DNA of 64,000 bases from Oscillospiraceae bacterium (GCA_009778065.1 WRKM01000012.1:1-64000); one strand, 5' to 3'. Positions 7,191 to 16,069 are shown, counted from the first letter of the stretch. Program-made: numbers and translations. Notes: generated by a model not told the origin, from the letters alone.

Positions 7191-7877
7191 TTACGCTTTT
7201 TCTACAGCGATTAATTCAAGAATTTCTCTTAGATTTCCTAAATTGATTAATTCCTGATTATATTCTTCCTCTGTACCCTGCCAGCCGCCCTGTATAGCGA
7301 TGTGTGCGGCAGAAAGACCATTGGCACCGTCTTTGCCGTCCTTGCCATCGCGTCCGGGTACACCTGTTGCCCCTGTTGCTCCTGTTTCACCCGTCGCGCC
7401 TGTTGCACCCGTACTTCCTTTTGCGCCGAATACGCGGTCTGTGTTATTGGGGTCATATTCAAAAATTACGGTATTGTTTTTTAGTGCGGCGATTTCTTCA
7501 GGCGTAGGTAGTTTATCGACGACCATAAAGTCGGAGTCGCCTTTCCAGAAAGAAGTTGTGTCAAATTCATCAGTTTTAATGGGGGTGGGTTTACCGTGTC
7601 TGCCTTTAATATATCCTTTTGCAGGATTACTCGTATATTCGACCCATGCAAAATCACCGGGGTTTAAAACTTCGCCTGATTTATTGTATAGTTTATAGGT
7701 TATACTTTTATTTTCGCCGATAAAATATATTTCGGCTGTAAAGTTGGTTTGATTATATGAGATTATACGGCAGTTTTTCTTTTTAATTGAATCGGATATT
7801 TCATCCTTTATTATTTCGGTAGCAGCGTTTCCGGTTATGCCTATAAGCTCTTTTATAATTTCATCGTAATGAGTCAT
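7191..7877 (-). CDS. Tail-fibre-like protein with collagen Gly-X-Y repeats
   Basis: Residues about 1-150 are a soluble N-terminal part without a recognised family. Residues about 155-190 are collagen-like Gly-X-Y triplets (GATGETGATGATGVPGRDGKDGKDGANG in overlapping triplets), followed by a short C-terminal region with AHIAIQGGWQGTEEEYNQEL, a motif often found at the ends of phage collagen-like fibres. Collagen triplets trimerise, matching a tail fibre or receptor-binding spike. The gene lies between a tail protein and the M23 hydrolase and is transcribed with them. RBS AAAGGA lies before the ATG. A surface-exposed spore collagen-like protein is an alternative, less likely given the neighbours. 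Confidence 0.7.
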   Translation of the reverse strand: MTHYDEIIKELIGITGNAATEIIKDEISDSIKKKNCRIISYNQTNFTAEIYFIGENKSITYKLYNKSGEVLNPGDFAWVEYTSNPAKGYIKGRHGKPTPIKTDEFDTTSFWKGDSDFMVVDKLPTPEEIAALKNNTVIFEYDPNNTDRVFGAKGSTGATGATGETGATGATGVPGRDGKDGKDGANGLSAAHIAIQGGWQGTEEEYNQELINLGNLREILELIAVEKA

Positions 7878-7895
7878 TTTATTTTTCCTTTCTAA

Positions 7896-9083
7896 TTAAA
7901 TTAATTGTACATGACAGGGAAGGTGGTCGAGATTTACTAAAGATACTGTCATATCCGAGCCTTTTATAACTATCTCGTTTATTAACAATCTCGCATCATC
8001 GAAATTATAATCGTTATCAGTCAACATAACTACATCGTTAATGCAAAGATGCGGTATTAGAACAGTTTTTAAGGGTATTCTAACTCCGAGTACGGATTTT
8101 ATTCCTAAATAGAAATCTGCGAGAGCGTCAACTCCGCTTTGGTCATATCCGTATATATTCTCTATGGGTTTTCCTGTCTTAAAACCTATTCTTCCGACGC
8201 TCATCGGAGAACGCGGCTCATTGTTAATAGCAGTTGAAGTGTAAACTTTACCGCTTATGCTGTTTTCGACTGTTACGGTTATACGATTTATAACTTTAGT
8301 AAAGTCAAAACTCAAGCTTGAATTTATATATTCGGCGGTTGTAGATTTGTCAAAGCTCCAAACCTGTGCGGCAGTCGAATATAAGTAACCGAGGGAACCA
8401 TCAGTCACTCTTAAATAACCGTTTCGGTCATAGAAAATACGACACTTACACATGTTGGCAATTCCGATAAGCGCGTCGCCTGTATAGCATCCCGAACTAA
8501 ATTCTAAGTTCTGCGGGTTGGTTATATTTATCACCCGCCTGTCTATTAAAGGCGGTTTTGGGTCTGTGATTCTACCGCCGCCCATGTCCCTTCCGGCGAG
8601 AGAGGTTATAATATCTCCGACTGTGCGACCCGCTTCTGCTTTTATATTTGAGTCAAGTAGGGAAAATCCTGTATCAGCAGTGAATAAACCGAATTTGTCA
8701 ACACCCTCTACAGACAGTATTCCGTGCCTTCGGGTAACTTTTGTTATAATAAAAACTCCTAATGACCACCAATAAATATCACCATTTTCTTCATCAATAA
8801 GACCCTTGTAGATTTTAACTTTCCGTCCGAACCAAAGCAGAGGGGTTCCCGAATCTGTGCTGAAATATTTTTTATTATAATCCAATACGCTGAATGAAAA
8901 CCTCCCTTGCACACCTTGATTATAAATATACGAGATGTTATCACTTTCGGTAATAACATCTCTTGAAATATCGCCGAGAGTAAATTCGAGATGGTCTAAA
9001 ATCTCTATTTTGGTACGGGGATATTTTTTTTGTCTTTTTGCCACACGAATATAATTATGATTATATATGTTATAGTATTCCAT
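7896..9083 (-). CDS. Phage tail / baseplate-hub-like protein
   Basis: A 395-residue protein starting at ATG with RBS GAAGGAGG. The N-terminal half (EFTLGDISRDVITESDNISY, FSVLDYNKKYFST, VKIYKGLIDEENGDIYWWSLGVFIITKVTR) resembles the hub or tail-associated proteins of Gram-positive siphophages that set out a beta-rich ring, with a middle segment (GDIITSLAG, ALIGIANMCKCRIFYDRNGYLRVTD) and a C-terminal NDVVMLTDNDYNFDDARLLINEI typical of the same class. I see no protease motif. It sits 15 bp downstream of the larger tail gene and upstream of the collagen fibre gene, an order expected for tail tip components. Exact family not recognised with certainty. Confidence 0.65.
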   Translation of the reverse strand: MEYYNIYNHNYIRVAKRQKKYPRTKIEILDHLEFTLGDISRDVITESDNISYIYNQGVQGRFSFSVLDYNKKYFSTDSGTPLLWFGRKVKIYKGLIDEENGDIYWWSLGVFIITKVTRRHGILSVEGVDKFGLFTADTGFSLLDSNIKAEAGRTVGDIITSLAGRDMGGGRITDPKPPLIDRRVINITNPQNLEFSSGCYTGDALIGIANMCKCRIFYDRNGYLRVTDGSLGYLYSTAAQVWSFDKSTTAEYINSSLSFDFTKVINRITVTVENSISGKVYTSTAINNEPRSPMSVGRIGFKTGKPIENIYGYDQSGVDALADFYLGIKSVLGVRIPLKTVLIPHLCINDVVMLTDNDYNFDDARLLINEIVIKGSDMTVSLVNLDHLPCHVQLI

Positions 9084-9098
9084 ATAGTCTGCCTCCTT

Positions 9099-11276
9099 CT
9101 AATATATTAACGGATTTGAATCTGATTTAATACGGATATTCTTTAGCTCATGTGTTTGTACAAAAGTACAGTCTGCTGAAAATGACGCTGTTTCTTCATC
9201 TGTTATATACGAATGAGCTGTCAATTCTCCGAGCCATAAATCTCCAAAACGAGTTTTTATAATTACGGTCTGCTTAGACGATATTAACGACAACCAGTTT
9301 TTCAGCTCGTCATGATTATACCCTCTCGCTTCACCGAAAGAATCTTCACAACTAATACTTAAAAGGGGAGCGGAAAATGAGAAAGTAATATAATCGTTAT
9401 CAGATGCAAAAACAGTAGGTTTTCCGCTGTATCCGATTTTAACACTTGTGTCAATATTTTGTTTTACAGCACTGCTTTTTACGTCTAAAACAGTAAGCCA
9501 TACCGACATGACCTCATACGTTAATTCTCCCCACATATAGTCTTCATATATACGCATTGCGTTTTCGGGAATGATAAAAGGCGGACGCTGATATGAAGCG
9601 GGGTTAACAAAATAAATACTAAAGTGTGTAAAGTTCGTGGTAACGTCAACGCTTTCTGTCTTGTATATTGTATTCATCGCAGTGTTTTTAGGGGTGACAT
9701 AATAGGTATAATTCTTGTTATTACTCGCTTTATAATCAAAAAACTCGTTTGTGTTTTCGGTCAATACAGCTGACAATTCATAACCGTAATCGTCCTTTCT
9801 TATTATCAGGAACTGGTCGTTGTTCCTTTGGTTGTTCCAGGTTAGTTTTATACAGTTTTTTGAAAAGTCATAACCTGCCGAGAGAGAGTTTATCCCGATG
9901 GTTCCGAGAGGAATTGATATTGATACAGGCTCGCTCGTTACAGTGACGTTATCCTGTGTCGTAATTGTCAGACATGCGCTGTATGTTTTACCGCTTTGGA
10001 CCTCTCTGAAATAATAGTCGACCCAATTAGAGGCAATATTTTCACTTTTTGTATTTAAGTCGTCATCGAAACTCCAATAATAATTTTTAACAGAGAAAAA
10101 ACGGTTTAAACTATCGACCGGTTGTCTGCATCTTAAAACTCCGTTTACGAGTTCTAAAGTCGGAGACAAGATAGGAGCGGGTTTTGTTGAAAAATAATAC
10201 CAGGGAGATTTTACAAAATTGCTGAATATATAGAAAGTGTTTTTGCCGAAAACCCTGTTCGATTCGAGCGGGTCTATGCCCTCGAATTGGGTGTAATAAA
10301 AAGCATCCCACAACCGCTGAGTTATGTCATTCTTTTCTAAATAGACAAGTCCTCGGATGCGGTCAAAAGATAATATCTTAAAGTACTCTCCATTATTATT
10401 AAACCGTATATAATTGTGAGGGTATTCGTCAGACATAGTGATAAGTCCCGATGCTAAATCATCCTCATCACGAATAACGCTCATGTCTATCGAAGAATTA
10501 AATCCGATAGAAAAAGGAAGCATTTCTGTAATAGACTGCTCAAAATTCCACCACCAACGTCTGGAGTCGCCTCTAAACTGCTCAATGTAAATGTCTTGTC
10601 CGGGGTGGAGCGTACCGCCTCCAACGGGGATAGAAATTGAGACTTCTTCATTTAGATTCGGGCGTTCTGCGTCTTCGCCATAAAGACTTATATGGGTTTG
10701 CCTCAGTCTTAATTCTATCGCCATTCCGTCTTTACTTATGACATCGGTAATTCTCCATCTGTCATGGGCGTTACCGCTGATGAGCATATAATTGTATATA
10801 TTTTCTCGTGCCGTGTAGAATGTAGGCTCGATAAAAACGCTGAGTTCTTTGTTCTGCTTGTAAGCGTCGAGGTCTAAGTTATTATCGGGCGAACGATGAA
10901 CCAAATTAGAGGTTTTTGATATTTTTGTTTTCATATACGGTAACATTTTGATATAACCACTTGCGATTTTAGTTGACGGGTATCTGTGGTTTTTAAAGTC
11001 AATATCCTGTACAATGAGAGATTGCCAAATATATTCGCGGTCATTTTTTAATTGCGTGTTGCTTATAGGAAATTTCACCTCCTCACCGTTATAAAATCCG
11101 CCGTTGGTTTCATTTTTAACACACGAGAAAACTAAGGGGAAGGAAGGGTTATCGCCGAGCCAAAACCAAACATTGTGTGCGGTATCTCCGTTAAACGTAA
11201 ATCTGAGTTCGTTATCGGTAGAATCCGCAGAGATACAATGTCCGTGAGGGTATGCGTTTACAGGTGTACAAAGCAT
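9099..11276 (-). CDS. Large phage tail / minor structural protein
   Basis: A 725-residue protein with RBS AAAGGAGT before its ATG, beta-rich and without signal peptide or membrane segment. Residues about 480-570 look like a fibronectin type III domain (SLSAGYDFSKNCIKLTWNNQ, FLIIRKDDYGYEL, NKNYTYYVTPKN). The C-terminal 150 residues (TYEVMSVWLTVLDVKSSAVKQNIDTSV, TVIIKTRFGDLWLGELTAHS) resemble the distal-tail or baseplate proteins of siphophages. As the first gene of the module it probably forms the tail tip platform. The assignment rests on architecture and neighbours rather than on a named family. The region upstream carries the IS element, so the rest of the phage operon may have been lost there. 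Confidence 0.6.
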   Translation of the reverse strand: MLCTPVNAYPHGHCISADSTDNELRFTFNGDTAHNVWFWLGDNPSFPLVFSCVKNETNGGFYNGEEVKFPISNTQLKNDREYIWQSLIVQDIDFKNHRYPSTKIASGYIKMLPYMKTKISKTSNLVHRSPDNNLDLDAYKQNKELSVFIEPTFYTARENIYNYMLISGNAHDRWRITDVISKDGMAIELRLRQTHISLYGEDAERPNLNEEVSISIPVGGGTLHPGQDIYIEQFRGDSRRWWWNFEQSITEMLPFSIGFNSSIDMSVIRDEDDLASGLITMSDEYPHNYIRFNNNGEYFKILSFDRIRGLVYLEKNDITQRLWDAFYYTQFEGIDPLESNRVFGKNTFYIFSNFVKSPWYYFSTKPAPILSPTLELVNGVLRCRQPVDSLNRFFSVKNYYWSFDDDLNTKSENIASNWVDYYFREVQSGKTYSACLTITTQDNVTVTSEPVSISIPLGTIGINSLSAGYDFSKNCIKLTWNNQRNNDQFLIIRKDDYGYELSAVLTENTNEFFDYKASNNKNYTYYVTPKNTAMNTIYKTESVDVTTNFTHFSIYFVNPASYQRPPFIIPENAMRIYEDYMWGELTYEVMSVWLTVLDVKSSAVKQNIDTSVKIGYSGKPTVFASDNDYITFSFSAPLLSISCEDSFGEARGYNHDELKNWLSLISSKQTVIIKTRFGDLWLGELTAHSYITDEETASFSADCTFVQTHELKNIRIKSDSNPLIY

Positions 11277-11423
11277 AAATATTTACTCCTTTATAATATT
11301 TTTATTTTTTAGTTTATTTTATAAATGGGTTTTGCGGAAATAAAAAAGCCGCCCCCTTTCGGAGTGAACCGCCCCAAATTGTACGGACTGCACAAAAACA
11401 CCCCCCCCGTCAAGGGAAAAGAC

Positions 11424-12278
11424 TTAACAATACCGGCGTCGCTGTTCAAGCGGCGTCAGTTTCGTTTTGATTTGAATACGTTCGTTGTTGTAAAAGTAGA
11501 TGTACTCATCAATCAAAGATTTTGCCATGGCAAAATCTTTGATTTTCTGTCGGTTAATACACTCAGATTTAAGTATTCCGAAGAAATTTTCAGCCGGGGC
11601 ATTATCATAACAGTTACCGCGCCTTGACATTGACGGCGTGATATGATATTCTTTAGTTAGGTTAAAATAACCGTGAGAGGTGTATTGAAACCCTTGGTCA
11701 CTGTGGAGCTGTAACTCTGCGGTGACCGCTTCTTTTTGTTTAGCGGCTCTAACTGTGTTCAAAACAAGATTGACGGTCTGCTCCGAAGCTGTTTTATAAG
11801 CTACAATACTGTTGTCGTACAGGTCGCGAATGGCAGAAAGATACAAAACGCCTTGCCCCGTGTGAATGTACGAAATGTCCGTCACCCACTTCCGATTCGG
11901 CTTGTCGGCATAAAAATCACGGTTCAAGAGGTTCTCGTATCGGTGAAGCTGCTGACTCATATACTTGTATTTTCTGCGCCGCCGAATCTCAGAAAGCAAG
12001 CCGTATTTATTCATAACACGAAGCACGGTTTTGGGATTGTGGTGTACGCCTTGTCGTTCAAGCCAGATGTGAACCCGCCTGTAACCGTAAGTTTTATTTG
12101 TCAGCCGCTGACATTCTGCGATTTTTTCTGCAAGTGGTTCATCGAACGCCGGTTTATCCATTCGCTTGATAAAATCGTAATAACCGCTTCGCGAAACCTC
12201 GAAAAAATTGCACATGACAGTCACCGAATACTTTTCTTTGTGCCGAAAAATCACCAAATATTTCACGCTTGTTTTCAC
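11424..12278 (-). CDS. IS3-family transposase, OrfB (DDE integrase domain)
   Basis: 284 residues with the rve/DDE catalytic core. The N-terminal HTH_21-like region contains CNFFEVSRSGYYDF and TYGYRRVHIWL. Catalytic acids are visible in WVTDISYI (first Asp), LHSDQGFQYTS (second Asp) and NAPAENFFGILKSE (Glu). The start codon is a GTG overlapping the OrfA stop (GTGA), with the RBS AAAGGAG formed by the end of OrfA. In most IS3 elements a -1 frameshift fuses the two products; here the overlap suggests coupled re-initiation, and I see no A-rich slippery run, so the fusion mode is uncertain. The gene looks intact, so the element may still be mobile. Confidence 0.9.
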   Translation of the reverse strand: MKTSVKYLVIFRHKEKYSVTVMCNFFEVSRSGYYDFIKRMDKPAFDEPLAEKIAECQRLTNKTYGYRRVHIWLERQGVHHNPKTVLRVMNKYGLLSEIRRRRKYKYMSQQLHRYENLLNRDFYADKPNRKWVTDISYIHTGQGVLYLSAIRDLYDNSIVAYKTASEQTVNLVLNTVRAAKQKEAVTAELQLHSDQGFQYTSHGYFNLTKEYHITPSMSRRGNCYDNAPAENFFGILKSECINRQKIKDFAMAKSLIDEYIYFYNNERIQIKTKLTPLEQRRRYC

Positions 12279-12580
12279 CTCCTTTCGGCGAGCCGCAGAA
12301 AATCCCGCAATAGCTCGTTTTCCATTTTTAACCTTTTAAGCTCGTTTTCAACACTTTGTTGGGAAAGCAAACCGTCTTTTCTCGGTCGTCCTTTGGGCTT
12401 AGGGACTGTTCCTGTAATTATTTTCTTTTGATTTCTTCGTTCTCTTCTCAGAAATCCTCGCACAACCTCTTTGTCCTTGAAACCAAAATGCTCGGCGATT
12501 TCTCGCTGTGTTGAGCCGTTTTTCACCATTTCAAGGATTTCTTTTTCAAATGTTTTTATACGTGTGTATTTTCTTGGCAT
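12275..12580 (-). CDS. IS3-family transposase, OrfA (HTH)
   Basis: 101 residues. A helix-turn-helix occupies residues about 8-45 (EKEILEMVKNGSTQREIAEHFGFKDKEVVRGFL), followed by a basic linker KPKGRPRKDG and a C-terminal leucine-zipper-like helix (NELKRLKMENELLRDFLRLAE), the standard OrfA layout for end recognition and dimerisation. It overlaps OrfB by four bases. Upstream lies the right inverted repeat of the IS. Confidence 0.9.
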   Translation of the reverse strand: MPRKYTRIKTFEKEILEMVKNGSTQREIAEHFGFKDKEVVRGFLRRERRNQKKIITGTVPKPKGRPRKDGLLSQQSVENELKRLKMENELLRDFLRLAERR

Positions 12581-12673
12581 AAATATACCCCCTGTTTTAT
12601 TATACCTTAACAGGGGGCTTTTGTCTATTGTCCGTTTTTACTGGTTCTGTTCATCAAAGCAGACGGCTTTTTT

Positions 12674-12698
12674 TACGGGCGGATATTATCCGCCCGTA
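12674..12698. repeat. Perfect 12-bp-arm palindrome between IS and pilT
   Basis: TACGGGCGGATA (12674-12685), one base, TATCCGCCCGTA (12687-12698), followed on the plus strand by TAG-less T-rich sequence (GTTTTTC). It could terminate plus-strand transcription, but no plus-strand gene precedes it. Its GGGCGG-AT-CCGCCC core recalls the palindromes at 50214 and 50318. Confidence 0.6.
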
Positions 12699-12725
12699 GT
12701 TTTTCTATGCTCTTGCCCGTAATTT

Positions 12726-13898
12726 TTAGTCTAATTCGGGGCGAAGCCCCCCATCCTTCATCGTCTTTCGCTCGCTCATCGGTCTCGACATAGAGACCGA
12801 ACCCACATTCCCTGTCTTCAGGTTCATATATGCGGCGTCCAAATACCTCACGAACTCGGCGGGTTCTTGACAGCGGGTCATAGCCTCTTCTCTGGCGATT
12901 CGCCCTTGCGCCGTGAGTCTGGCGAGGTCTTGGTCAAGCGTAAACATTCCCTTAGCGCGTCCCGTGGCGATTGCACTCGGTATCTGATAAGTCTTACCCT
13001 CACGGATTAAAGATGAAATCGCATCGGTACTGTTAAGAAGCTCCATAGATGCAACCCTGCCTTTTCCATCCGCAGTAGGCACTAACGTCTGTGAAATAAT
13101 ACCCACCACGTTATTGGCGAGCTGTGAGCGGCACTGCCCCTGCGAGTGGGGCGGGTATGTATCAATAATACGGTCAAGCGTTTCCGCCGCACCGGTAGTA
13201 TGCAGTGTAGACATGACAAGGTGTCCCGTCTCCGCCGCTGTTACCGCCGCACTGATTGTTTCAAAGTCACGCATCTCTCCCACGAGTATAACATCGGGGT
13301 CTTCACGAAGCGCGGCGCGTAGCGCGAGTGCGAATCCGTTTACGTCTACGTTTACCTCGCGTTGATTTATCATCGACTGCTTATGCGTGTGCAGATACTC
13401 GATAGGGTCTTCAATCGTGATAATATGACAGTTCTTATGCCTGTTTATATGGTCTATCATCGCGGCGAGGGTCGTCGATTTGCCCGAACCTGTAGGTCCC
13501 GTAACGAGTACAAGCCCCCTCGGACGAAGCGAAAAGTCCGCTAAAAGCGGGGGGAGCATTAAATCTGTGAGCGTCGGTATATCATTACGTAAAAGCCTGA
13601 ACGCTATAGCGTGATAGCCGCGCTGACGGTAGACATTTACCCTGTGTCTGTGTCCCGCCGCGCTAACATAGGAGAAGTCCGCGTCCTCCCCGCGCTGAAT
13701 GATTTGTTTGTGCTTCAACGTGGTAATCTGGTTAATTACGTTAACAATAATAGGCTCTGTACAGTCGGGATAACCGGGCAGTTTTTGAATCCGTCCGTGC
13801 AACCGCACCATAGGCGGCAATCCTGCTGTAAAATGCAGGTCGGAACAGCCCAGCTCTCTGGACTCGTCGAGAATATCGTTAATCATTACTTCTTTCAC
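12726..13898 (-). CDS. pilT: PilT-type retraction ATPase
   Basis: A PilT/PilB-family hexameric ATPase that powers type IV pilus retraction. Start GTG at 13898 with RBS AAAGGAG nine bases upstream. Residues about 5-100 are the PAS-like N-terminal domain (LGCSDLHFTAGLPPMVRLHG). Walker A is GPTGSGKSTT (about residues 130-139), the Asp box is IITIEDPIEYLH, Walker B is DPDVILVGEMRD, and the His box is GHLVMSTLHT. Length 390 is slightly above the usual 345-370 because of a C-terminal tail. No other pilus gene is in the window, so it either works with a pilus locus elsewhere or is a solitary homologue, as often seen in Clostridia. Confidence 0.93.
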   Translation of the reverse strand: MKEVMINDILDESRELGCSDLHFTAGLPPMVRLHGRIQKLPGYPDCTEPIIVNVINQITTLKHKQIIQRGEDADFSYVSAAGHRHRVNVYRQRGYHAIAFRLLRNDIPTLTDLMLPPLLADFSLRPRGLVLVTGPTGSGKSTTLAAMIDHINRHKNCHIITIEDPIEYLHTHKQSMINQREVNVDVNGFALALRAALREDPDVILVGEMRDFETISAAVTAAETGHLVMSTLHTTGAAETLDRIIDTYPPHSQGQCRSQLANNVVGIISQTLVPTADGKGRVASMELLNSTDAISSLIREGKTYQIPSAIATGRAKGMFTLDQDLARLTAQGRIAREEAMTRCQEPAEFVRYLDAAYMNLKTGNVGSVSMSRPMSERKTMKDGGLRPELD

Positions 13899-13952
13899 AG
13901 AATCAGTCTCCTTTGCATATCATGAGTATTGCGGTTTTTATACCTTTTGTTT

Positions 13953-14438
13953 TCATGGTTCAATTTCGACGATTTTCATGTTTACGTTTAAACCCTCGTC
14001 GATTTCGATTATTCCGTATGTAGGTGGGTTTTTACCCCTCGGCTCGCTGATACTGCCGGGGTTCATAACATAGACGCCGTTAATGAGTTCGGTTTTATAA
14101 AGGTGGGTGTGTCCGTAGAGTGCGATTTTACACTCATGGTATATAGCGTTATCTAAAAGTTTTTCCGTACCGTTATGTACATCGAGCGTATGACCGTGGG
14201 CGCAGTAGATTCTCAGCCCGTTTTCCATAGATAAGACGCGCTCCTCTTTCATGCCCCCGTGGTCAGTGTTCCCTTTAACAAAAACGAATTTCATGGAAGT
14301 GTAGAGGTTCGCTATATCTATAAGCTCATATTGACCGTCGCCGAGATGGACAAATAAATCGGCGTCAGTATTAACGTCCGCTACTTTCTTGAGCTTGTGA
14401 AATTCTTTATGCGAGTCCGCTACCACCGTTATTTTCAT
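13953..14438 (-). CDS. YfcE/MJ0936-type metallophosphoesterase
   Basis: A 161-residue calcineurin-like phosphoesterase. Metal-binding motifs: DSHKE near the N-terminus (D-x-H), HLGDGQYE (GDxx region), KGNTDHG (GNxD), CAHGHTLDV (GH) and ALYGHTHLYKTE (GHTH), the full dimetal set. The family hydrolyses phosphodiesters; the cellular substrate is unknown. Start ATG at 14438 with RBS GGAGGAG. A good minus-strand promoter at 14486-14514 serves it. In many Firmicutes this gene follows rph-rdgB; here it precedes pilT, 55 bp away, and may be transcribed with it. Confidence 0.9.
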   Translation of the reverse strand: MKITVVADSHKEFHKLKKVADVNTDADLFVHLGDGQYELIDIANLYTSMKFVFVKGNTDHGGMKEERVLSMENGLRIYCAHGHTLDVHNGTEKLLDNAIYHECKIALYGHTHLYKTELINGVYVMNPGSISEPRGKNPPTYGIIEIDEGLNVNMKIVEIEP

Positions 14439-14485
14439 CGACTATCATCTCCTCCCGCGAATTAAAGAAATACGCTATAATTATT

Positions 14486-14514
14486 ATTATAACTAAAATG
14501 TTTTGAAAAGTCAA
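14486..14514 (-). promoter_or_regulatory. Sigma-A promoter for phosphoesterase (and perhaps pilT)
   Basis: On the minus strand TTGACT (14514-14509) and TATAAT (14491-14486), 17-bp spacer. Confidence 0.75.
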
Positions 14515-14642
14515 TCTATTTACTGTAAAAACTTTGTACAATTATAAAAACTTTATGCGTTAAACCTTTTACCTCTAAAAAACTATATAAATTCATAATT
14601 TCGATTTTTATATAATAGACTGTAAAGGAGGACTGACTAAAA

Positions 14643-14879
14643 ATGAATGGTATGGAAAAGCTTCTGAAAACCGCGAGTTCAAAACTCGGCATGAGTCCCG
14701 AAAAACTCATGAACGCCCTCGAAAAAGGGGATATGAACAGCGTCCTGTCAAACATGAACCCGTCTGACAAGCAGAAAATAAAATCCGTTCTCGAAAACGG
14801 TACGGCTGTGGAAACGCTGATGAAAAACCCCGCCGCCGCCATGATGATGCAAAATATGAAGGCGGGGAAAGGCTCCTGA
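14643..14879 (+). CDS. Small hypothetical protein (helical)
   Basis: 78 residues, strong RBS AAAGGAGG 12 bases before the ATG and a TATAAT at 14611-14616 in front. The protein is predicted all-helical, with Lys/Met/Asn-rich amphipathic segments (MEKLLKTASSKLGMSPEKLM, NMNPSDKQKIKSVLENG, NPAAAMMMQNMKAG). There is no signal peptide or membrane segment. It is the first of five plus-strand small genes lying head to tail up to 16420. I do not recognise a family of known function; similar small Met/Asn-rich proteins occur in clostridial genomes as conserved hypotheticals. A helper of sporulation is conceivable only from the proximity of spoIIIA. Confidence 0.75.
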   Translation: MNGMEKLLKTASSKLGMSPEKLMNALEKGDMNSVLSNMNPSDKQKIKSVLENGTAVETLMKNPAAAMMMQNMKAGKGS

Positions 14880-14947
14880 AATCCCGAAAAAGCGGATAAC
14901 GAGGATTTTTAAAAAACAGTCAGGCAAAATAAATGGGGTGAGGCGGC

Positions 14948-15313
14948 GTGTCGCAAACGGGAAATATGGCTGATATGCTCCGCTCGCTTCTCTCGGCGGC
15001 GAGCGGTGAACCAACGTCCGCTCAGTCGGAGAAAAATGCGGGGGGAGACGAAGAGGTGAAAAGCGGCGAGGACGACTCCGCTTTTGATTTTAACTCCTTC
15101 TTTGAAAACATAGACTTCGATATGCTGATGAGAGCGGGAGAGCTTTTCGCCCGCTTTAACAGCCCCGACAGAAATACCGAGCTTCTCCGCGCCTTAAAGC
15201 CGCATATGCGCGACGAGAACAAAGAAAAAATTGATACCGCCATAAAGCTGATAAAAATTACGGCGTTGTTGCCGTTTTTACGGGAGAGCGGATTGTTTGA
15301 TAAAATATTTTGA
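14948..15313 (+). CDS. Hypothetical helical protein
   Basis: 121 residues, GTG start at 14948 preceded by GGGGTGAGG. A short N-terminal helix (MADMLRSLLSAASG) leads to an acidic low-complexity linker (residues about 22-45), then a helical domain, residues about 46-121 (NSFFENIDFDMLMRAGELFARFN, LLRALKPHMRDENKEKIDTAIKLIKITALLPFLRESGLFDKIF). The 'LLxALKPHMxDENKEKID' segment is typical of conserved hypotheticals in the Oscillospiraceae, by my recollection. No catalytic motif, signal peptide or membrane segment. It lies between two other small genes on the same strand and is likely co-transcribed with them. Confidence 0.75.
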   Translation: MSQTGNMADMLRSLLSAASGEPTSAQSEKNAGGDEEVKSGEDDSAFDFNSFFENIDFDMLMRAGELFARFNSPDRNTELLRALKPHMRDENKEKIDTAIKLIKITALLPFLRESGLFDKIF

Positions 15314-15340
15314 TACTGTAAACGAATCGGAGGTATTCGC

Positions 15341-16069
15341 ATGGAATGGAAGCAGGAAAATATACCGAAGCCCGAACTCGAAAAAAAACAGGCAGACTAT
15401 ACTAAAAAAGCTATGGAAATGGCGAGACGGGCAAGACAAATCACCCCCGCGCCGATAATAACCCCCGCACCTATAATAACCCCCGCGCCGCCGCCCGAGG
15501 TCGAAAAGCCCGCGGAAAAGCCTGTCGTGATTGAAAACAGACCCGAAATTAATCTCAACCGAAGTAAAAAAATCGAAATAAACGCCGACGTGGATATAAA
15601 CATAAACGCCGCGCCGCCCACCGTCAAGAACGAAAAAGAAGAAAAAAAAGAAAAGCCGGAAAAGAGAAAAAACCCGCCGCCTGTAATTATAATCGAACCC
15701 GCAGAAACAGAAGAACCCGAAGAGGAAGAAGAGGTCGAAATAGTTGCAGAAGAAGAATCCCGGGGCTTTATTTTCCCCGAAGCGGCGATTTCGGAAGCCC
15801 ATCATGAAGAGGAGGCGGAGACCGAGCATCCCTTCGCAAACTTTAAGGGCTGTGAATGTGCGGAAAAATCCCGCCCGAGATGTTGTGAAGGCTCGCCGCC
15901 CCCGAATTTCAACAGGTTTATAAACGAGCATAACAGCCGCGCCTCACGGGGAGCTTCCGCCGATAGTAAAACGGCGGAGACTGACAGGGTAGAATCGGGC
16001 AGAGGCTTTTCGACAGGCGGAGGGGGACCGCCCGGGGGATTCTCATGGAAGGATTTCAAAAAAAACTGA
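15341..16069 (+). CDS. Low-complexity acidic/proline-rich hypothetical protein
   Basis: 242 residues with RBS GGAGG before ATG 15341. The sequence is mostly disordered: a threefold repeat of I-T-P-A-P (residues about 35-52), an EIN/DININA segment, a Lys/Glu-rich stretch, a long Glu run (EETEEPEEEEEVEIVAEEE), and a C-terminal part with a Cys cluster (GCECAEKSRPRCC). The gene's G+C is higher than its surroundings. No signal peptide. A scaffold or linker function is only a guess. Its 3' end overlaps the next small gene by 25 bases, so the two are translationally linked. Confidence 0.7.
   Translation: MEWKQENIPKPELEKKQADYTKKAMEMARRARQITPAPIITPAPIITPAPPPEVEKPAEKPVVIENRPEINLNRSKKIEINADVDININAAPPTVKNEKEEKKEKPEKRKNPPPVIIIEPAETEEPEEEEEVEIVAEEESRGFIFPEAAISEAHHEEEAETEHPFANFKGCECAEKSRPRCCEGSPPPNFNRFINEHNSRASRGASADSKTAETDRVESGRGFSTGGGGPPGGFSWKDFKKN

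Larger units (their letters stand above)
11382..12638 (-). mobile_element. IS3-family insertion sequence (IS150-like)
   Basis: Two overlapping transposase genes flanked by imperfect terminal inverted repeats: left TACGGACTGCACAAAAACAC (from 11382), right end (12613-12638) whose reverse complement reads AACGGACAATAGACAAAAGC. Both ends share ACGGAC, CAAAA and a run of C. Exact ends and target-site duplication could not be fixed by eye. The IS lies between the tail module and pilT. Confidence 0.8.

Noticed and set aside
7300-7698. Plus-strand ORFs over the collagen-repeat gene, rich in Pro and Val
   Set aside because: Antisense shadows of the Gly-X-Y triplets; no RBS, and the minus-strand frame has the tail context.
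11736-12431. Plus-strand ORF of 231 codons across the transposase genes
   Set aside because: Antisense shadow of IS3 OrfA/OrfB.
15278-15931. Minus-strand ORF of 217 codons over the 242-aa gene
   Set aside because: Antisense of Glu/Lys-rich low-complexity sequence (reads as Phe/Leu), no RBS, while the plus-strand gene has GGAGG.
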